This document shows, one piece after another, positions 23,115-31,978 of a stretch of DNA of 35,460 bases (the first letter of the stretch is position 1; each line of letters starts with the position of its first letter). Both the position numbers and the translations under genes were made by a program. The DNA comes from an uncultured Faecalibacterium sp. (GTDB taxonomy: Bacteria; Bacillota; Clostridia; Oscillospirales; Ruminococcaceae). The notes beneath the pieces are model-generated. The model had not been told where the DNA came from. It was given only the letters and a program-made list of their open reading frames with translations, and searched no databases. The stretch is taken from the NCBI GenBank assembly GCA_934540955.1, contig CAKTCY010000017.1, positions 1 through 35,460 on the forward strand. Reading direction: 5' to 3'.

Positions 23115-23936
23115 ATGCTCAAGACCGCCTTTGAGAACCTGCGCAGCCGCTGCCCACTGATCCACAACATCACCAACTACGTCACCGTGAATGACTGCGC
23201 CAACATGGTGCTGGCCTGCGGTGCCTCCCCCATCATGGCCGATGATGCCGCCGAGGTGGAGGAGATCACCGCCATCTGCGGCGGATTGAATATCAACATC
23301 GGCACGCTGAACAGCCGCACTGTCACCAGTATGCTGCTGGCGGGCAAAAAGGCCAATCAGCTGGGGCACCCCGTGGTGCTGGACCCCGTGGGTGCCGGTG
23401 CTTCCCAACTGCGCACCGACACCGCCTTCCGTCTGCTGCGGGAGGTGCAGTTCGCAGTGATCCGGGGCAATATCTCGGAGATCAAGACCCTTGCCTCCGG
23501 TGCGGGCACCACCAAGGGCGTGGATGCAGACGTGGCCGACAAGGTGACCGAGGAAAACTTAGACAGCGCCGTGGCCTTTGCCAAGGCCTTTGCGGCCCGC
23601 ACCGGCGCGGTGGTGGCCATTACCGGTGCCATTGACATCGTGGCCGATGCACAAAAGGCCTACTGCATCCGCAACGGCAACGCCATGATGAGCAGCATCA
23701 CCGGCACGGGCTGCCAGCTCTCTGCCCTGACGGCGGCCTTTGTCACCGCCAACCCCGGCCAGCCGCTGGAGGCTGCCGCTGCGGCGGTGTGCGCCATGGG
23801 TCTGGCGGGCGAGATCGCCCACCAGCGGCTCACCCCGCAGGACGGCAACGCCACCTACCGCAATTACATCATTGATGCCATTTACAACATGACCCCTGAA
23901 CAGCTGGAGAAAGGCGCAAACTATGAAGTGCGATAA
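23115..23936 (+). CDS. thiM: Hydroxyethylthiazole kinase
   Basis: This 273-residue ribokinase-like enzyme phosphorylates hydroxyethylthiazole to HET-P for thiamine salvage. Signatures are PLIHNITNYVTVNDCANMVLACGASPIMADD near the start, VVLDPVGAGAS, IRGNISEI, and SSITGTGCQLSAL with the catalytic Cys/Gly anion hole. ATG at 23115 has GGAGG 8 bases upstream; the in-frame GTG at 23106 lies within that site. It overlaps thiE by 14 bases. It pairs logically with ThiW upstream. Confidence 0.96.
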   Translation: MLKTAFENLRSRCPLIHNITNYVTVNDCANMVLACGASPIMADDAAEVEEITAICGGLNINIGTLNSRTVTSMLLAGKKANQLGHPVVLDPVGAGASQLRTDTAFRLLREVQFAVIRGNISEIKTLASGAGTTKGVDADVADKVTEENLDSAVAFAKAFAARTGAVVAITGAIDIVADAQKAYCIRNGNAMMSSITGTGCQLSALTAAFVTANPGQPLEAAAAAVCAMGLAGEIAHQRLTPQDGNATYRNYIIDAIYNMTPEQLEKGANYEVR

Positions 23937-24561
23937 ACACACCATGCTCCTGTACGCGGTGACCGACCGTGCATGGGTGGGCGAGCAGACCTTGTATCAG
24001 CAGGTGGAAAGTGCCCTGAAGGGCGGTGCCACCTGTGTGCAGCTGCGGGAAAAGCATCTGGGCGACGCAGATTTTCTGCAGGAAGCCATTCAGCTCCACG
24101 CCCTGTGCCAGCAGTACGGTGTGCCGCTGTTCATCAACGATAACGTGGAGGTAGCCTTGCAGTGCCACGCCGAGGGCATCCATGTGGGGCAGGACGATAT
24201 GTCCGCTGCACAGGTGCGCCAGCGCGTGGGCGAGGGCGTGATGATCGGCGTTTCTGCCCACACGGTGCAGGAGGCGCTGGACGCTGTGGCGCACGGCGCA
24301 GATTATCTGGGCGTAGGCGCGGTGTTCGCCACCAACACCAAGACGGACGTAAGCGAGATGCCCCGGCAGACCCTGCTGGACATCTGCAACGCCGTGGATG
24401 TGCCGGTGGTGGCCATTGGCGGCATCCACAAGGAGAACATCCTGCAGCTCAAGGGTACCGGCGTGGACGGCGTGGCGCTGGTAAGCGCCATCTTTGCCGC
24501 AAAGGACATCGAGGCCGAGTGCCGGGAGCTGCGCGCCCTTTCGGAGCAGATCATAAAGTAA
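23923..24561 (+). CDS. thiE: Thiamine-phosphate synthase
   Basis: This 212-residue TIM-barrel enzyme joins HMP-PP and HET-P to thiamine phosphate. Motifs: YAVTDRAW, VQLREKHLGDADF, FINDNVEVAL, GIHVGQDDM, ADYLGVGAVFATNTKTDV and VPVVAIGGIHKENI, which together give the phosphate and Mg sites. Length is standard. Its ATG lies within thiM, so translation is coupled. A 446-base gap with palindromic sequence follows before thiC. Confidence 0.97.
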   Translation: MKCDKHTMLLYAVTDRAWVGEQTLYQQVESALKGGATCVQLREKHLGDADFLQEAIQLHALCQQYGVPLFINDNVEVALQCHAEGIHVGQDDMSAAQVRQRVGEGVMIGVSAHTVQEALDAVAHGADYLGVGAVFATNTKTDVSEMPRQTLLDICNAVDVPVVAIGGIHKENILQLKGTGVDGVALVSAIFAAKDIEAECRELRALSEQIIK

Positions 24562-25007
24562 GCTATCATCCCGCGGCAAACCGGGGGCACCACCTTGGGC
24601 CGCGTTACAAAATTCATGGAGAAAACCAACATGAAAAGCGTATTTTGCGCAGGTGCCGGCATCCAGAGCGTACTGTTTTTTCTGAATGACGGCTACTTGC
24701 CTGCTGGCCGGGAGCTTTCTCCTCGGACACGAGTTCGGGTTGCGGCACCCAGCGGATGCTTCGTGCCTTGCGTAGCACTCGCATCCCGCTGGCCGCTGCC
24801 CCAACAGCAACTTCCTGTTTCCGCCACTGGCGGCGGTCGTTGCTGTTGCAAGCCATTCCATCGCCCGCCCTACTGCCTGCGGCAGCAGGGTCCCACCCCA
24901 GCGGACGGTCCTCGGAGAAACTTCCGACCAACGGTTCGCCCCTGCTGCAATGTATGACCAGCACCCTGCTGTTCAGAGATAAACTGTCATTTGGAGGAAC
25001 ACAGCGT
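24562..25007 (+). repeat. thiE-thiC spacer with nested palindromes and an interrupted small ORF
   Basis: An ATG at 24631 with GGAG 8 bases upstream opens a reading frame beginning MKSVFCAGAGIQ, whose AGAGIQ faintly recalls the GGAGIQADLKT start of ThiD. After about 25 codons it runs into an inserted-looking block bounded by imperfect inverted repeats, TGGCCGGGAGCTTTCTCC... (24705-24727) and TCCTCGGAGAAACTTCCGAC (24909-24930). Inside are a perfect 10-base inverted repeat CAACAGCAAC/GTTGCTGTTG (24802-24811, 24839-24848) and smaller palindromes. No TPP riboswitch is present before thiC. Confidence 0.5.
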
Positions 25008-26318
25008 ATGCAGACTTATACCACCCAGATGGATGCCGCCCGCAAGGGCATCGTTACCCCGGAGATGGAGATCGTAGCCAAAAAAGAATACCGCACCACC
25101 GAGGAGATCCGCCAGTGGGTCGCCGAGGGCAAGGTAGCCATCCCCGCCAACAAGCACCATAAGTGCCTGAACCCCGAGGGCGTGGGCTCCATGCTGCGCA
25201 CCAAGATCAATGTGAACCTTGGCGTCTCCCGCGACTGCAAGGACTACAACATTGAGATGCAGAAGGTGATGAGCGCCGTGAACATGGGCGCAGAGGCCAT
25301 TATGGATCTGTCCAGCCACGGCAACACCCAGCCCTTCCGTCAGAAGCTGACCCACGAGTGCCCGGTGATGATCGGCACTGTGCCGGTGTATGATTCGGTC
25401 ATCCACTACCAGCGGGATCTGGCTGAGCTGACCGCACAGGACTTCATCGATGTGGTGCGTCTGCACGCAGAGGACGGCGTGGACTTTGTTACCCTGCACT
25501 GCGGCATCACCCGCAAGACCATCGAGCAGATCCGCAAGCACAAGCGCAAGATGAACATCGTGAGCCGCGGCGGTTCTCTGGTGTTTGCGTGGATGAGCAT
25601 GACCGGCAACGAGAACCCCTTCTACGAGCACTTTGACGAGATCTGCGAGATCTGCGCCGAGCACGATGTGACCATCTCGCTGGGCGACGCCTGCCGTCCC
25701 GGCTGTCTGGCTGACGCCACCGACGTGTGCCAGATCGAGGAGCTGGTGCGTCTGGGCGAGCTGACCAAGCGCGCATGGGCACACAACGTGCAGGTGATGG
25801 TGGAAGGCCCCGGCCATGTGCCCCTGAATCAGGTGGCCGCCAACATGGAGGTGCAGAAGAGCATCTGCATGGGCGCACCCTTCTATGTGCTGGGGCCTCT
25901 GGTCACCGATATCGCCCCCGGCTACGACCACATCACCGCTGCCATCGGCGGCGCAGTGGCAGCCGCCAGCGGTGCGGCCTTCCTGTGCTATGTGACCCCC
26001 GCCGAGCATCTGGCACTGCCTAATGTGGAGGACGTAAAGCAGGGCATCGTGGCCTCCAAGATCGCTGCCCACGCCGCCGACATTGCCAAGGGCATCCCCC
26101 ACGCCCGGGACATTGACGACAAGATGGGCGATGCCCGCCGCGTACTGGACTGGGATGCACAGTTCGCCTGCGCGCTGGACCCCGAGACCGCCAAGGCCAT
26201 CCGCGATGCACGCCTGCCCGAGGACGACCACAGCGACACCTGCAGTATGTGCGGCAAGTTCTGCGCCGTGCGCAGCATGAACAAGGCGCTGGCCGGTGAA
26301 TACATCGATATCCTGTAA
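25008..26318 (+). CDS. thiC: Phosphomethylpyrimidine synthase ThiC
   Basis: This 436-residue radical-SAM enzyme rearranges aminoimidazole ribotide to HMP-P. It is the short form without the extra N-terminal domain. Diagnostic blocks are [67 protein letters not shown] and [12 protein letters not shown]. The C-terminal cluster motif is CSMCGKFC (Cys412, Cys415, Cys419), CX2CX3C rather than the CX2CX4C of the E. coli type. GGAGG lies 9 bases before the ATG. It ends the thi operon. ThiD, ThiG and ThiS are not in the window. Confidence 0.97.
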   Translation: MQTYTTQMDAARKGIVTPEMEIVAKKEYRTTEEIRQWVAEGKVAIPANKHHKCLNPEGVGSMLRTKINVNLGVSRDCKDYNIEMQKVMSAVNMGAEAIMDLSSHGNTQPFRQKLTHECPVMIGTVPVYDSVIHYQRDLAELTAQDFIDVVRLHAEDGVDFVTLHCGITRKTIEQIRKHKRKMNIVSRGGSLVFAWMSMTGNENPFYEHFDEICEICAEHDVTISLGDACRPGCLADATDVCQIEELVRLGELTKRAWAHNVQVMVEGPGHVPLNQVAANMEVQKSICMGAPFYVLGPLVTDIAPGYDHITAAIGGAVAAASGAAFLCYVTPAEHLALPNVEDVKQGIVASKIAAHAADIAKGIPHARDIDDKMGDARRVLDWDAQFACALDPETAKAIRDARLPEDDHSDTCSMCGKFCAVRSMNKALAGEYIDIL

Positions 26319-26351
26319 GCTTTTCCCGCGCTGAAAGGCGCTTCTTCCTCC

Positions 26352-26388
26352 GGGACTGCTGCACAAGCCGTGCGGCAGTCCCTTTTTT
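26352..26388 (+). terminator. Terminator of the thiamine operon
   Basis: GGGACTGCTGCAC...GTGCGGCAGTCCC is a long stem followed by TTTTTT, 34 bases after the thiC stop. Confidence 0.9.
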
Positions 26389-26390
26389 GT

Positions 26391-26450
26391 GGGACGATTT
26401 AAATGCCCTCCGCTGCCGGGTTGCGGCACATTCAGTGGAATTATTATTTT
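26391..26450 (+). repeat. Dispersed palindromic element, copy D (short)
   Basis: GGGACGATTTAAATGCCCTC continues CGCTGCCGGGTTGCGGCACATTCAGTGGAA, matching the left outer end of copies A and B with changes. It follows the thiC terminator directly and lacks internal hairpins and a right end. Confidence 0.5.
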
Positions 26451-26504
26451 GCGTTTGCTGCACTGCGTTCAGTTTGGTCAATCTATTCTATCAATATTTT
26501 AAAT

Positions 26505-26533
26505 TTTACAATTCTTCTGTGCTGTACTATAAT
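26505..26533 (+). promoter_or_regulatory. Promoter of the AGCS symporter gene
   Basis: TTTACA (26505-26510), a 17-base spacer and TATAAT (26528-26533) lie 44 bases before the TTG start. Confidence 0.8.
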
Positions 26534-26576
26534 GAAGTAACAACTTTATTTCTCAAAAGTACAGGAGGCTGTTTTC

Positions 26577-27962
26577 TTGATAGTTGATCTGATCGAAGCG
26601 CTTTACCGCCTGCTGTGGGGCGATCTATTCACCCTGCCGGTGGCGGGCGGCATTGGCATCTCCTTTATGGTGGTGCTGCTGTTTGCAGCCGGTATCGGCT
26701 TTACCCTGCGCACAAGGCTGCTGCCGGTGCGGCTGTTCCGGGATATGATCGGCGCGGTGTGCGAAAAAAAGCAGACTGCAGGCGGGCTTTCCTCCTTCCA
26801 GACACTGGTCATCTCTACCGCCACTCGGGTAGGCATGGGCAACCTTGTGGGCGTGGTGGCCGCTGTTTCGGCGGGCGGTGCGGGCGCGGTGTTCTGGATG
26901 TGGGTCACTGCCCTGCTGGGTGCTTCCACCTCCTTTGTGGAGTCCACTCTGGCGCAGAAGTACCGCGTGCCGGACCCGCTATACGGCGGCTGGCGGGGCG
27001 GCCCGGCCTACTACCTCCATGTGCTGGCTGAGCGCAAGCGGGGCAAAAAGCTCAAGCGCTCGGTGTGCGCAGCGTTATTTGCGGTGTCTGGTCTGATCTG
27101 CTGGTGCGGTATCAGTCAGGTCATCTCCAACTCAGTCAGCTCCGCCTTTGAAAACGCCTTTCACGTCCCGCCGCTGGCCACCACCGTAGTGCTTACCCTG
27201 CTGGCAGCGCTGATCGTGCTGCGCAAGAATGCCACCGTGAAAAGCCTTGACTTCATCGTGCCGGTCATGGCGGTGTGCTACTTTGTCATCACGGTGGGCA
27301 TCGTGGTGCTGAATATCCGGCAGCTGCCTGCCGTGCTGGCACGCATCTTTGCCGAGGCCTTCGGTCTGCGTCAGGTAGCCGCAGGCGGCTTTGGCGCGGT
27401 GCTGATGAACGGCGTCAAGCGCGGACTGTTCTCCAACGAGGCGGGCAGCGGCTCTGCCCCCTGCGCCGCTGCCGCTGCGGAGTGCGATGACCCGGTAAAG
27501 ATGGGTCTTGTGCAGGCGCTGGGCGTATTGATCGACACGGTGGTCATCTGCAGCTGCACAGCCTTTCTGATGCTGCTGGTGCCGCAGGAGATCACCGCCG
27601 GGCTGACCGGCATGAATCTTTTACAGACCGCCATGCAGTACCAGCTGGGCAGCTTTGGCATCGTGTTCATTGCGGTGATCTTAGCGCTGTTCAGCTTCTC
27701 CACCTTTCTGGGGGTGCTGTACTACGCCCGGGGCAACGTGGCCTACCTGTGCGGCGACAACTGGTGGAGCCAGACCGCCTACAAGCTGCTGGCGCTGGCC
27801 ATGCTGCTGGTGGGCGGCACACAGGCCTACACCGTGGTGTGGGATCTGGGTGATGTGGGCATCGGGCTGATGACCATCTTCAATATGCTGGCGCTCATTC
27901 CCCTTTCCGGCGAGGCACTGGCTGCCCTGAACGACTACGAAAAGCGCAAAAAGCAGAAATAA
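26577..27962 (+). CDS. Sodium:amino-acid symporter, AGCS family (AlsT-like)
   Basis: The 461-residue membrane protein of the alanine or glycine:cation symporter family takes up small amino acids with Na+. Family marks are STATRVGMGNLVGVVAAVSAGG near residue 75, FWMWVTALLGASTSFVESTLAQKYR, GGPAYYL and GVKRGLFSNEAGSGSAP. Around ten membrane segments are visible. The start is TTG at 26577, set by AGGAGG 8 bases upstream. It is monocistronic with its own promoter and a shared bidirectional terminator. Actual amino-acid specificity (Ala, Gly or Gln) cannot be told. Confidence 0.94.
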   Translation: MIVDLIEALYRLLWGDLFTLPVAGGIGISFMVVLLFAAGIGFTLRTRLLPVRLFRDMIGAVCEKKQTAGGLSSFQTLVISTATRVGMGNLVGVVAAVSAGGAGAVFWMWVTALLGASTSFVESTLAQKYRVPDPLYGGWRGGPAYYLHVLAERKRGKKLKRSVCAALFAVSGLICWCGISQVISNSVSSAFENAFHVPPLATTVVLTLLAALIVLRKNATVKSLDFIVPVMAVCYFVITVGIVVLNIRQLPAVLARIFAEAFGLRQVAAGGFGAVLMNGVKRGLFSNEAGSGSAPCAAAAAECDDPVKMGLVQALGVLIDTVVICSCTAFLMLLVPQEITAGLTGMNLLQTAMQYQLGSFGIVFIAVILALFSFSTFLGVLYYARGNVAYLCGDNWWSQTAYKLLALAMLLVGGTQAYTVVWDLGDVGIGLMTIFNMLALIPLSGEALAALNDYEKRKKQK

Positions 27963-27975
27963 AAAGAAGCTAGCA

Positions 27976-28017
27976 AAAACGGGCTGCTGCACAAGGTTCT
28001 GTGCAACAGCCCGTTTT
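27976..28017. terminator. Bidirectional terminator between convergent genes
   Basis: AAAACGGGCTG and CAGCCCGTTTT bracket an inner TGCACA/TGTGCA stem. T runs follow on both strands, serving the symporter (plus) and the P-type-ATPase-like gene (minus). Confidence 0.85.
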
Positions 28018-28034
28018 GTAATATGCTAAAGCCT

Positions 28035-30737
28035 TCAGCTATGCTGCTTCAGGGCGCAGACGGCGATGCTCAGGGCGCTCCATGCGGCCTGATACATCAG
28101 CACCGTGGCGATGGAAAGCTGCCAGATGCTGCCCGCGTAGGTCAGCAGCACCGCAATGAACACCGAGAAGCACACCGACACCAGCTGCACCGTGGTGGCG
28201 CTGGTCTCGGCATTCTGTGCCTGATCTGCGGCCTGCAAGCCGCCGGTCAGGCTGGCAAAGCCCCGGTGGTGGTACAGGCAGCAGTCGGGCTTTTCCGGGG
28301 CAGCCTCGGCGGCTTCAATGGCCTGACACTGGTCGCCGTCCAGCACGGTGACCATGCCCTCCGGCAGGTGATAGGCCTCGGTGATATGCCGCGCCGTCAG
28401 GCTGGGATCCTTGCTGGTGACCAGCAGACGGATGTTCTCCTTTTGCAGCGAGGCAAGGCTGCGTGCCACATTGCGGCCGCCCACATAGCGCAGCACGAAC
28501 ATGGCGTGCGGGTTGCCGGACACTGCCAGATACAAAATCTGCAGCTCGCCGTTTTTGGAGTAGCCGTCCTCGTAATCCTGCTCCGGCAGGGGGACGCCCT
28601 CCTGCTCCATGTAGCGGCGGGTGCCGATGAGGATGCGGTTATTGTCGCACCATGCCGAGAAGCCAAGCCCGGTGTGCTGCTCCAGATCCTTGACCGGGAA
28701 CAGGATATCAGTGCGGTCCTCGATGATCTGGCTGAACAGCCCGCGCAGGGTGTCGCAGCTTTCGTTCAGCACACTGGCCGCATACAGGATAGCGCGGTCG
28801 ATGCGGCCGCCCTTGAAGATGCGGATATCCTCCAGCGTCACGCTGTCGGCGGTAAACAGGTCGTCGGCGTCCAGCTCAATGGTGTCGATGCCGCCCAGTT
28901 CCTCAATTGCCGCCCAACCGGGCACCACAGCACCCACAGCGGCAGCATTTCTTTGCAGACGCAGCGCCGCCAGACCGGGCACCAGCACCGAGGAAAGGGG
29001 TGCGCCCATGCACAGCACGGCAGCAGCCGCAGCCACAGCGCAGTTGATCCCGCCGCCGAACAGCAGGAAGGCTACGCCGCTGAGGGCTGCTGCCGCCAGC
29101 AGGATACAGGCCACCTTCCGGGCGCGGCGCTCGCTGGCGCGCTCGCTGAGGCTCTGCTCCACAAAGTCATTGCTGGCGGTCTGCACCGGGCGGCTCAGCA
29201 GCACCCACGGGTCCTTCTGCTCCAGATCCCGGGCGAGGGCGCGGATCAGGTCCTTATCGCGGGTGCGGTAAGCGCCCCGCAGCTCGCCGCCCTCTGCCGC
29301 CAGCGCGTAGCCGCCCTGCACGGCAGCCAGCATCACCCGACTGCCCACCAGCGCCAGAAACAGCCCCAGCGCCGCCATACCAGTCAGCAGGCCGATGCCC
29401 TCGGTGCTGCGGTAGGCGTTGGCATTCAGCATGGCCACCACCGCCTGCAGCAGCGCTGCCACAGCGGCCAGCGCGGGCATGGTGTCCGCACTGGGGCGGC
29501 CGCGCAGACCGGTCAGACCGTCCCGCAGCACCGGGTAGCCCACAAACAGGCTGGCGGCAAACAGCAGCAGATTGGCGGCATAGAACGCCGCCGGGGCAGC
29601 GTCCGGGTCCAGCACCGAAAGCGGCGGCAGCAGACGCTCTGCCGTCAGCCCGAGGTGCAGCAGCACTACGGCCAGAATGCCCGCCAGCACGCACCGCAAA
29701 GTCAGCTCTGCAGCCATGTGGTGCAGCTTTTCAGCGGTGGATTCCGGCGCAGCTTCCTCGGCAGGAGCAGCCGCTTGCGCTTCCGGTGCGGTCTCCGGCT
29801 GTGCCGGGGCCGCGGCAGCTGCCGGTGCGGGTTCTGTCTCAGCAGGCGTGCCGTCCTGCTCCAGCGGGAGCAGCGGCAGGCTCATGGTATCCTCTTTTTC
29901 CGGCTTGCGGGCAGCGGGCTTTTCGTCCTCTGCCGTGCCGAACATCTGGAAAATAGACTTTTTCTCAGGCTTTTTCGGCAGCGTTTCCGGGTCTGCCGGA
30001 GCGCTGGCAAACACCACCGGCGGCAGCTCCTCGGCAGCCTTTTGTGCAGCCTTTGCCGGGGCCTTCTCCGGCTCTGCCGCAGGCTGAGCCGGCGCGGGCT
30101 GCGCCTTGGGCTGCGGCGCTGTCTGCACGGGCCTTGCGGGCTGCGGAGCAGGCTTTGCCTTACCGCTCATGCCGTTGAGCATATCCTTCAGCTGCTGCAT
30201 CTCCCGCTGCTCCAGTTCCTCCTGCGGCAGCAGCGTCTCCGGGGCGTTCTTCGCCTTAGGCTGCTTTTTGGGGGCTGCAGCAGGCTGCGGCTCCGGCTGA
30301 GGTGCGGGCTTTTCCGGCTCCGGCTGCACGGCAGCAGCCGCCTTGGGTGCAGACACCGGCTCTGCCGGGACGGCCTTGACAGGCTCTGTCCGGGCGGGCT
30401 GCGGCGGCATTACCGGAATGGGCTCCTCGGTGCACAGCTCCAGCGCCATATCCTCCTGCTCCGGCTGCACCGGCTTTGCATCTGCTCCCAGCAGGATCTC
30501 GCCGGTAGGGATCTCCAGCACCGGCTGCGCCGGGGCGGGAGCCTGTTCCTTATCGTGGCCGAACAGCTTACCCAGCAGCCCGGCCTTGGGCTTTTCCTCC
30601 ACCGGGGCAGACTCGTCCCGGCGGGTCATTTCCTCGGGCAGATCGATCACGCTGGTGCTGAAAAAGTTGCGGAAACGCTCCTCTGCCGAGAGCTCCTCCG
30701 CCTGCTTGCCCTTGCGTTCATTTTTATTGTTCGGCAT
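28035..30737 (-). CDS. Degenerate P-type-ATPase-like membrane protein with long disordered N-terminus
   Basis: The 900-residue protein has residues 1-340 that are Pro/Ala/Glu/Lys rich and apparently disordered. Four membrane helices follow (about 347-475), a cytoplasmic loop, two more (543-590) ending AVLCMGAPLSSVLVPGLAAL where heavy-metal ATPases have CPC/PCALGLATP, then a soluble P/N-domain-like part. The phosphorylation motif DKTGTLT reads DADDLFT (623-629); GLGFSAWCDNNRILIGTRRYM matches the N-domain; TGDxxxxA reads SKDPSLTA; no GDGxND is found. Two final helices (851-892) close it. It is probably a catalytically dead P-type ATPase relative; function unknown. ATG at 30737 has GGAGGG upstream. 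Confidence 0.8.
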   Translation of the reverse strand: MPNNKNERKGKQAEELSAEERFRNFFSTSVIDLPEEMTRRDESAPVEEKPKAGLLGKLFGHDKEQAPAPAQPVLEIPTGEILLGADAKPVQPEQEDMALELCTEEPIPVMPPQPARTEPVKAVPAEPVSAPKAAAAVQPEPEKPAPQPEPQPAAAPKKQPKAKNAPETLLPQEELEQREMQQLKDMLNGMSGKAKPAPQPARPVQTAPQPKAQPAPAQPAAEPEKAPAKAAQKAAEELPPVVFASAPADPETLPKKPEKKSIFQMFGTAEDEKPAARKPEKEDTMSLPLLPLEQDGTPAETEPAPAAAAAPAQPETAPEAQAAAPAEEAAPESTAEKLHHMAAELTLRCVLAGILAVVLLHLGLTAERLLPPLSVLDPDAAPAAFYAANLLLFAASLFVGYPVLRDGLTGLRGRPSADTMPALAAVAALLQAVVAMLNANAYRSTEGIGLLTGMAALGLFLALVGSRVMLAAVQGGYALAAEGGELRGAYRTRDKDLIRALARDLEQKDPWVLLSRPVQTASNDFVEQSLSERASERRARKVACILLAAAALSGVAFLLFGGGINCAVAAAAAVLCMGAPLSSVLVPGLAALRLQRNAAAVGAVVPGWAAIEELGGIDTIELDADDLFTADSVTLEDIRIFKGGRIDRAILYAASVLNESCDTLRGLFSQIIEDRTDILFPVKDLEQHTGLGFSAWCDNNRILIGTRRYMEQEGVPLPEQDYEDGYSKNGELQILYLAVSGNPHAMFVLRYVGGRNVARSLASLQKENIRLLVTSKDPSLTARHITEAYHLPEGMVTVLDGDQCQAIEAAEAAPEKPDCCLYHHRGFASLTGGLQAADQAQNAETSATTVQLVSVCFSVFIAVLLTYAGSIWQLSIATVLMYQAAWSALSIAVCALKQHS

Positions 30738-30779
30738 CCTTGTCCCTCCCACTGTTCTGGATGGAGTTTACCGCTTGTT

Positions 30780-31586
30780 TTATTCTTCTACGGCGCGCTG
30801 CGACTGGATCTCGTACAGGATGATGCCAGCCGCCACCGAGACGTTATAGCTGTCCACACCGGTGCCGGGGGCAGCCATATCCAGCCGCACCACGCCGTCG
30901 CACAGCTTCTTGACCAGCTGGGATACCCCGCTGCCCTCGCTGCCCAGCACTAGCGCGATAGGGCCGGTCAGGTTATTCTTGCGCAGAGACACGCCGTCCA
31001 TGTCGGCGCAGTAGACGAACACGCCCTGCTCCTTCAGACGGCGGATGGTCTCGCCGATGTTGGCCACCCGCGCCACCGGCAGACGCTCGGCAGCGCCTGC
31101 GCTGGACTTGATGACGGTGGGGGTGACGGATGCACCGCCCCGCTTGGGGATGACGATGCCGTGAGCACCGCACAGCAGCGCGCTGCGCATGACTGCGCCC
31201 AGATTATGGGGATCCTCAATGCCGTCGCTCAGCACCAGAAAGGGCGGCTCGCCCTTGGCCTTGGCTGCGGCCAGCAGCTCCTCCACCGTCGCGTACTCGA
31301 TCTCGCTGGCAAAGGCCGCCACGCCCTGATGGCTCTCGGTGCCGGTCATCAGGCGCAGCTTGTTGGGGTGCACCCGCTTGACCGTTGCACCGGCCTCCTT
31401 GGCCAGTGCCGTATAGTATGCCGCCACTGCCGGGGCCATCCCCTCGGCAATAAGCACGGTGTCCACACCGGAGCCGCTCTTGAGCAGCTCGGTCACCGGG
31501 TTTTTGCCGTAGATCAGGCTCTCGCTTTTCTGCTGCGGCTGCTCTGCATCGCGGCGCGGACGGCGCGGCTGGTTACGTTCTTCCAT
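30780..31586 (-). CDS. rlmB: 23S rRNA (guanosine-2'-O-)-methyltransferase RlmB / TrmH-family SPOUT enzyme
   Basis: This 268-residue protein has an arginine-rich N-terminal tail (about 1-22), a substrate-binding domain (SLIYGKNPVTELLKSG...VHPNKLRLMTGTESHQGVAA) and a SPOUT methyltransferase core. The knot motifs are LSDGIEDPHNLGAVMRSALLCGAHG (motif 1), ALVLGSEGSGVSQLVKKLCD (motif 2) and YNVSVAAGIILYEI (motif 3). It 2'-O-methylates a guanosine in 23S rRNA, with SAM as donor. ATG at 31586 has AAGGAG upstream; a longer upstream in-frame ATG would lie before the promoter. It is 43 bases upstream of the P-type-like gene and may be co-transcribed with it. Confidence 0.93.
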   Translation of the reverse strand: MEERNQPRRPRRDAEQPQQKSESLIYGKNPVTELLKSGSGVDTVLIAEGMAPAVAAYYTALAKEAGATVKRVHPNKLRLMTGTESHQGVAAFASEIEYATVEELLAAAKAKGEPPFLVLSDGIEDPHNLGAVMRSALLCGAHGIVIPKRGGASVTPTVIKSSAGAAERLPVARVANIGETIRRLKEQGVFVYCADMDGVSLRKNNLTGPIALVLGSEGSGVSQLVKKLCDGVVRLDMAAPGTGVDSYNVSVAAGIILYEIQSQRAVEE

Positions 31587-31664
31587 CTTTTTTATGCTCC
31601 TTCCGTTCCGGGCGGGCTGCGCCGCACCGGAGCGTTTTATTTTGTTTATGATAATCCAAGATAA

Positions 31665-31673
31665 AGTATACCA
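31665..31673 (-). promoter_or_regulatory. Extended -10 promoter of rlmB
   Basis: On the minus strand TGGTATACT (31673-31665) is a TGnTATACT extended -10, about 79 bases before the start codon. The -35 (TGGCGA) is weak. Confidence 0.55.
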
Positions 31674-31819
31674 TATCTCGCCCGGCTTCGCCACAAATTG
31701 CAGGGATTTTATTGCCCGACACCTGAAATTTTTTCAGTAAAACGCAGCTTCCCTGCCGGACAGGGCAGCTGTAAAAATGTTTTGCCCGCTGCCCGGGCGG
31801 CACGGCGCACTTCCGCTGT

Positions 31820-31978
31820 TTTGCCAAGGCAAAAAGTTTTCCACAAAATATGCCTATACATTCCGTAAACAGCTTGTATTTTTTCCACAAGTTGAAAACC
31901 CGGTGGAAAATGTGTAAAAGTCCAGCCGCAGCGCCTGTTTTCTGGGTGAAATTAAACAGTTTCCACCGGGTTTTCAAC
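31820..31978. other. DnaA-box-like cluster with a 19-base inverted repeat
   Basis: Three sites fit TTWTNCACA: TTTTCCACA at 31837-31845 and 31881-31889 on the plus strand, and TTTTACACA on the minus strand (31919-31911). Near-matches are TTTTCCACC (minus, 31910-31902) and GTTTCCACC (31959-31967). GTTGAAAACCCGGTGGAAA (31891-31909) is repeated inverted and perfect at 31960-31978. A third copy of its GTTGAAAACCCG half is at 32113-32124. The palindrome TTTTGCCAAGGCAAAA opens the cluster. An AT-rich stretch follows (about 31985-32120). No gene lies in 31587-32377. Confidence 0.5.

Noticed and set aside
24987..26429. 480-codon minus-strand ORF opposite thiC
   Set aside because: Shadow frame of a confident ThiC gene.
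28023..30953. 976-codon plus-strand ORF opposite the P-type-like gene
   Set aside because: Arg/His/Gln/Leu-rich composition typical of an antisense frame in GC-rich DNA; the minus strand carries the gene with start site and membrane segments.
31820..31978. CRISPR or plasmid iterons as explanation for the repeats before fba
   Set aside because: Repeats are inverted and irregularly spaced, with no cas or rep gene; the DnaA-box reading fits better.
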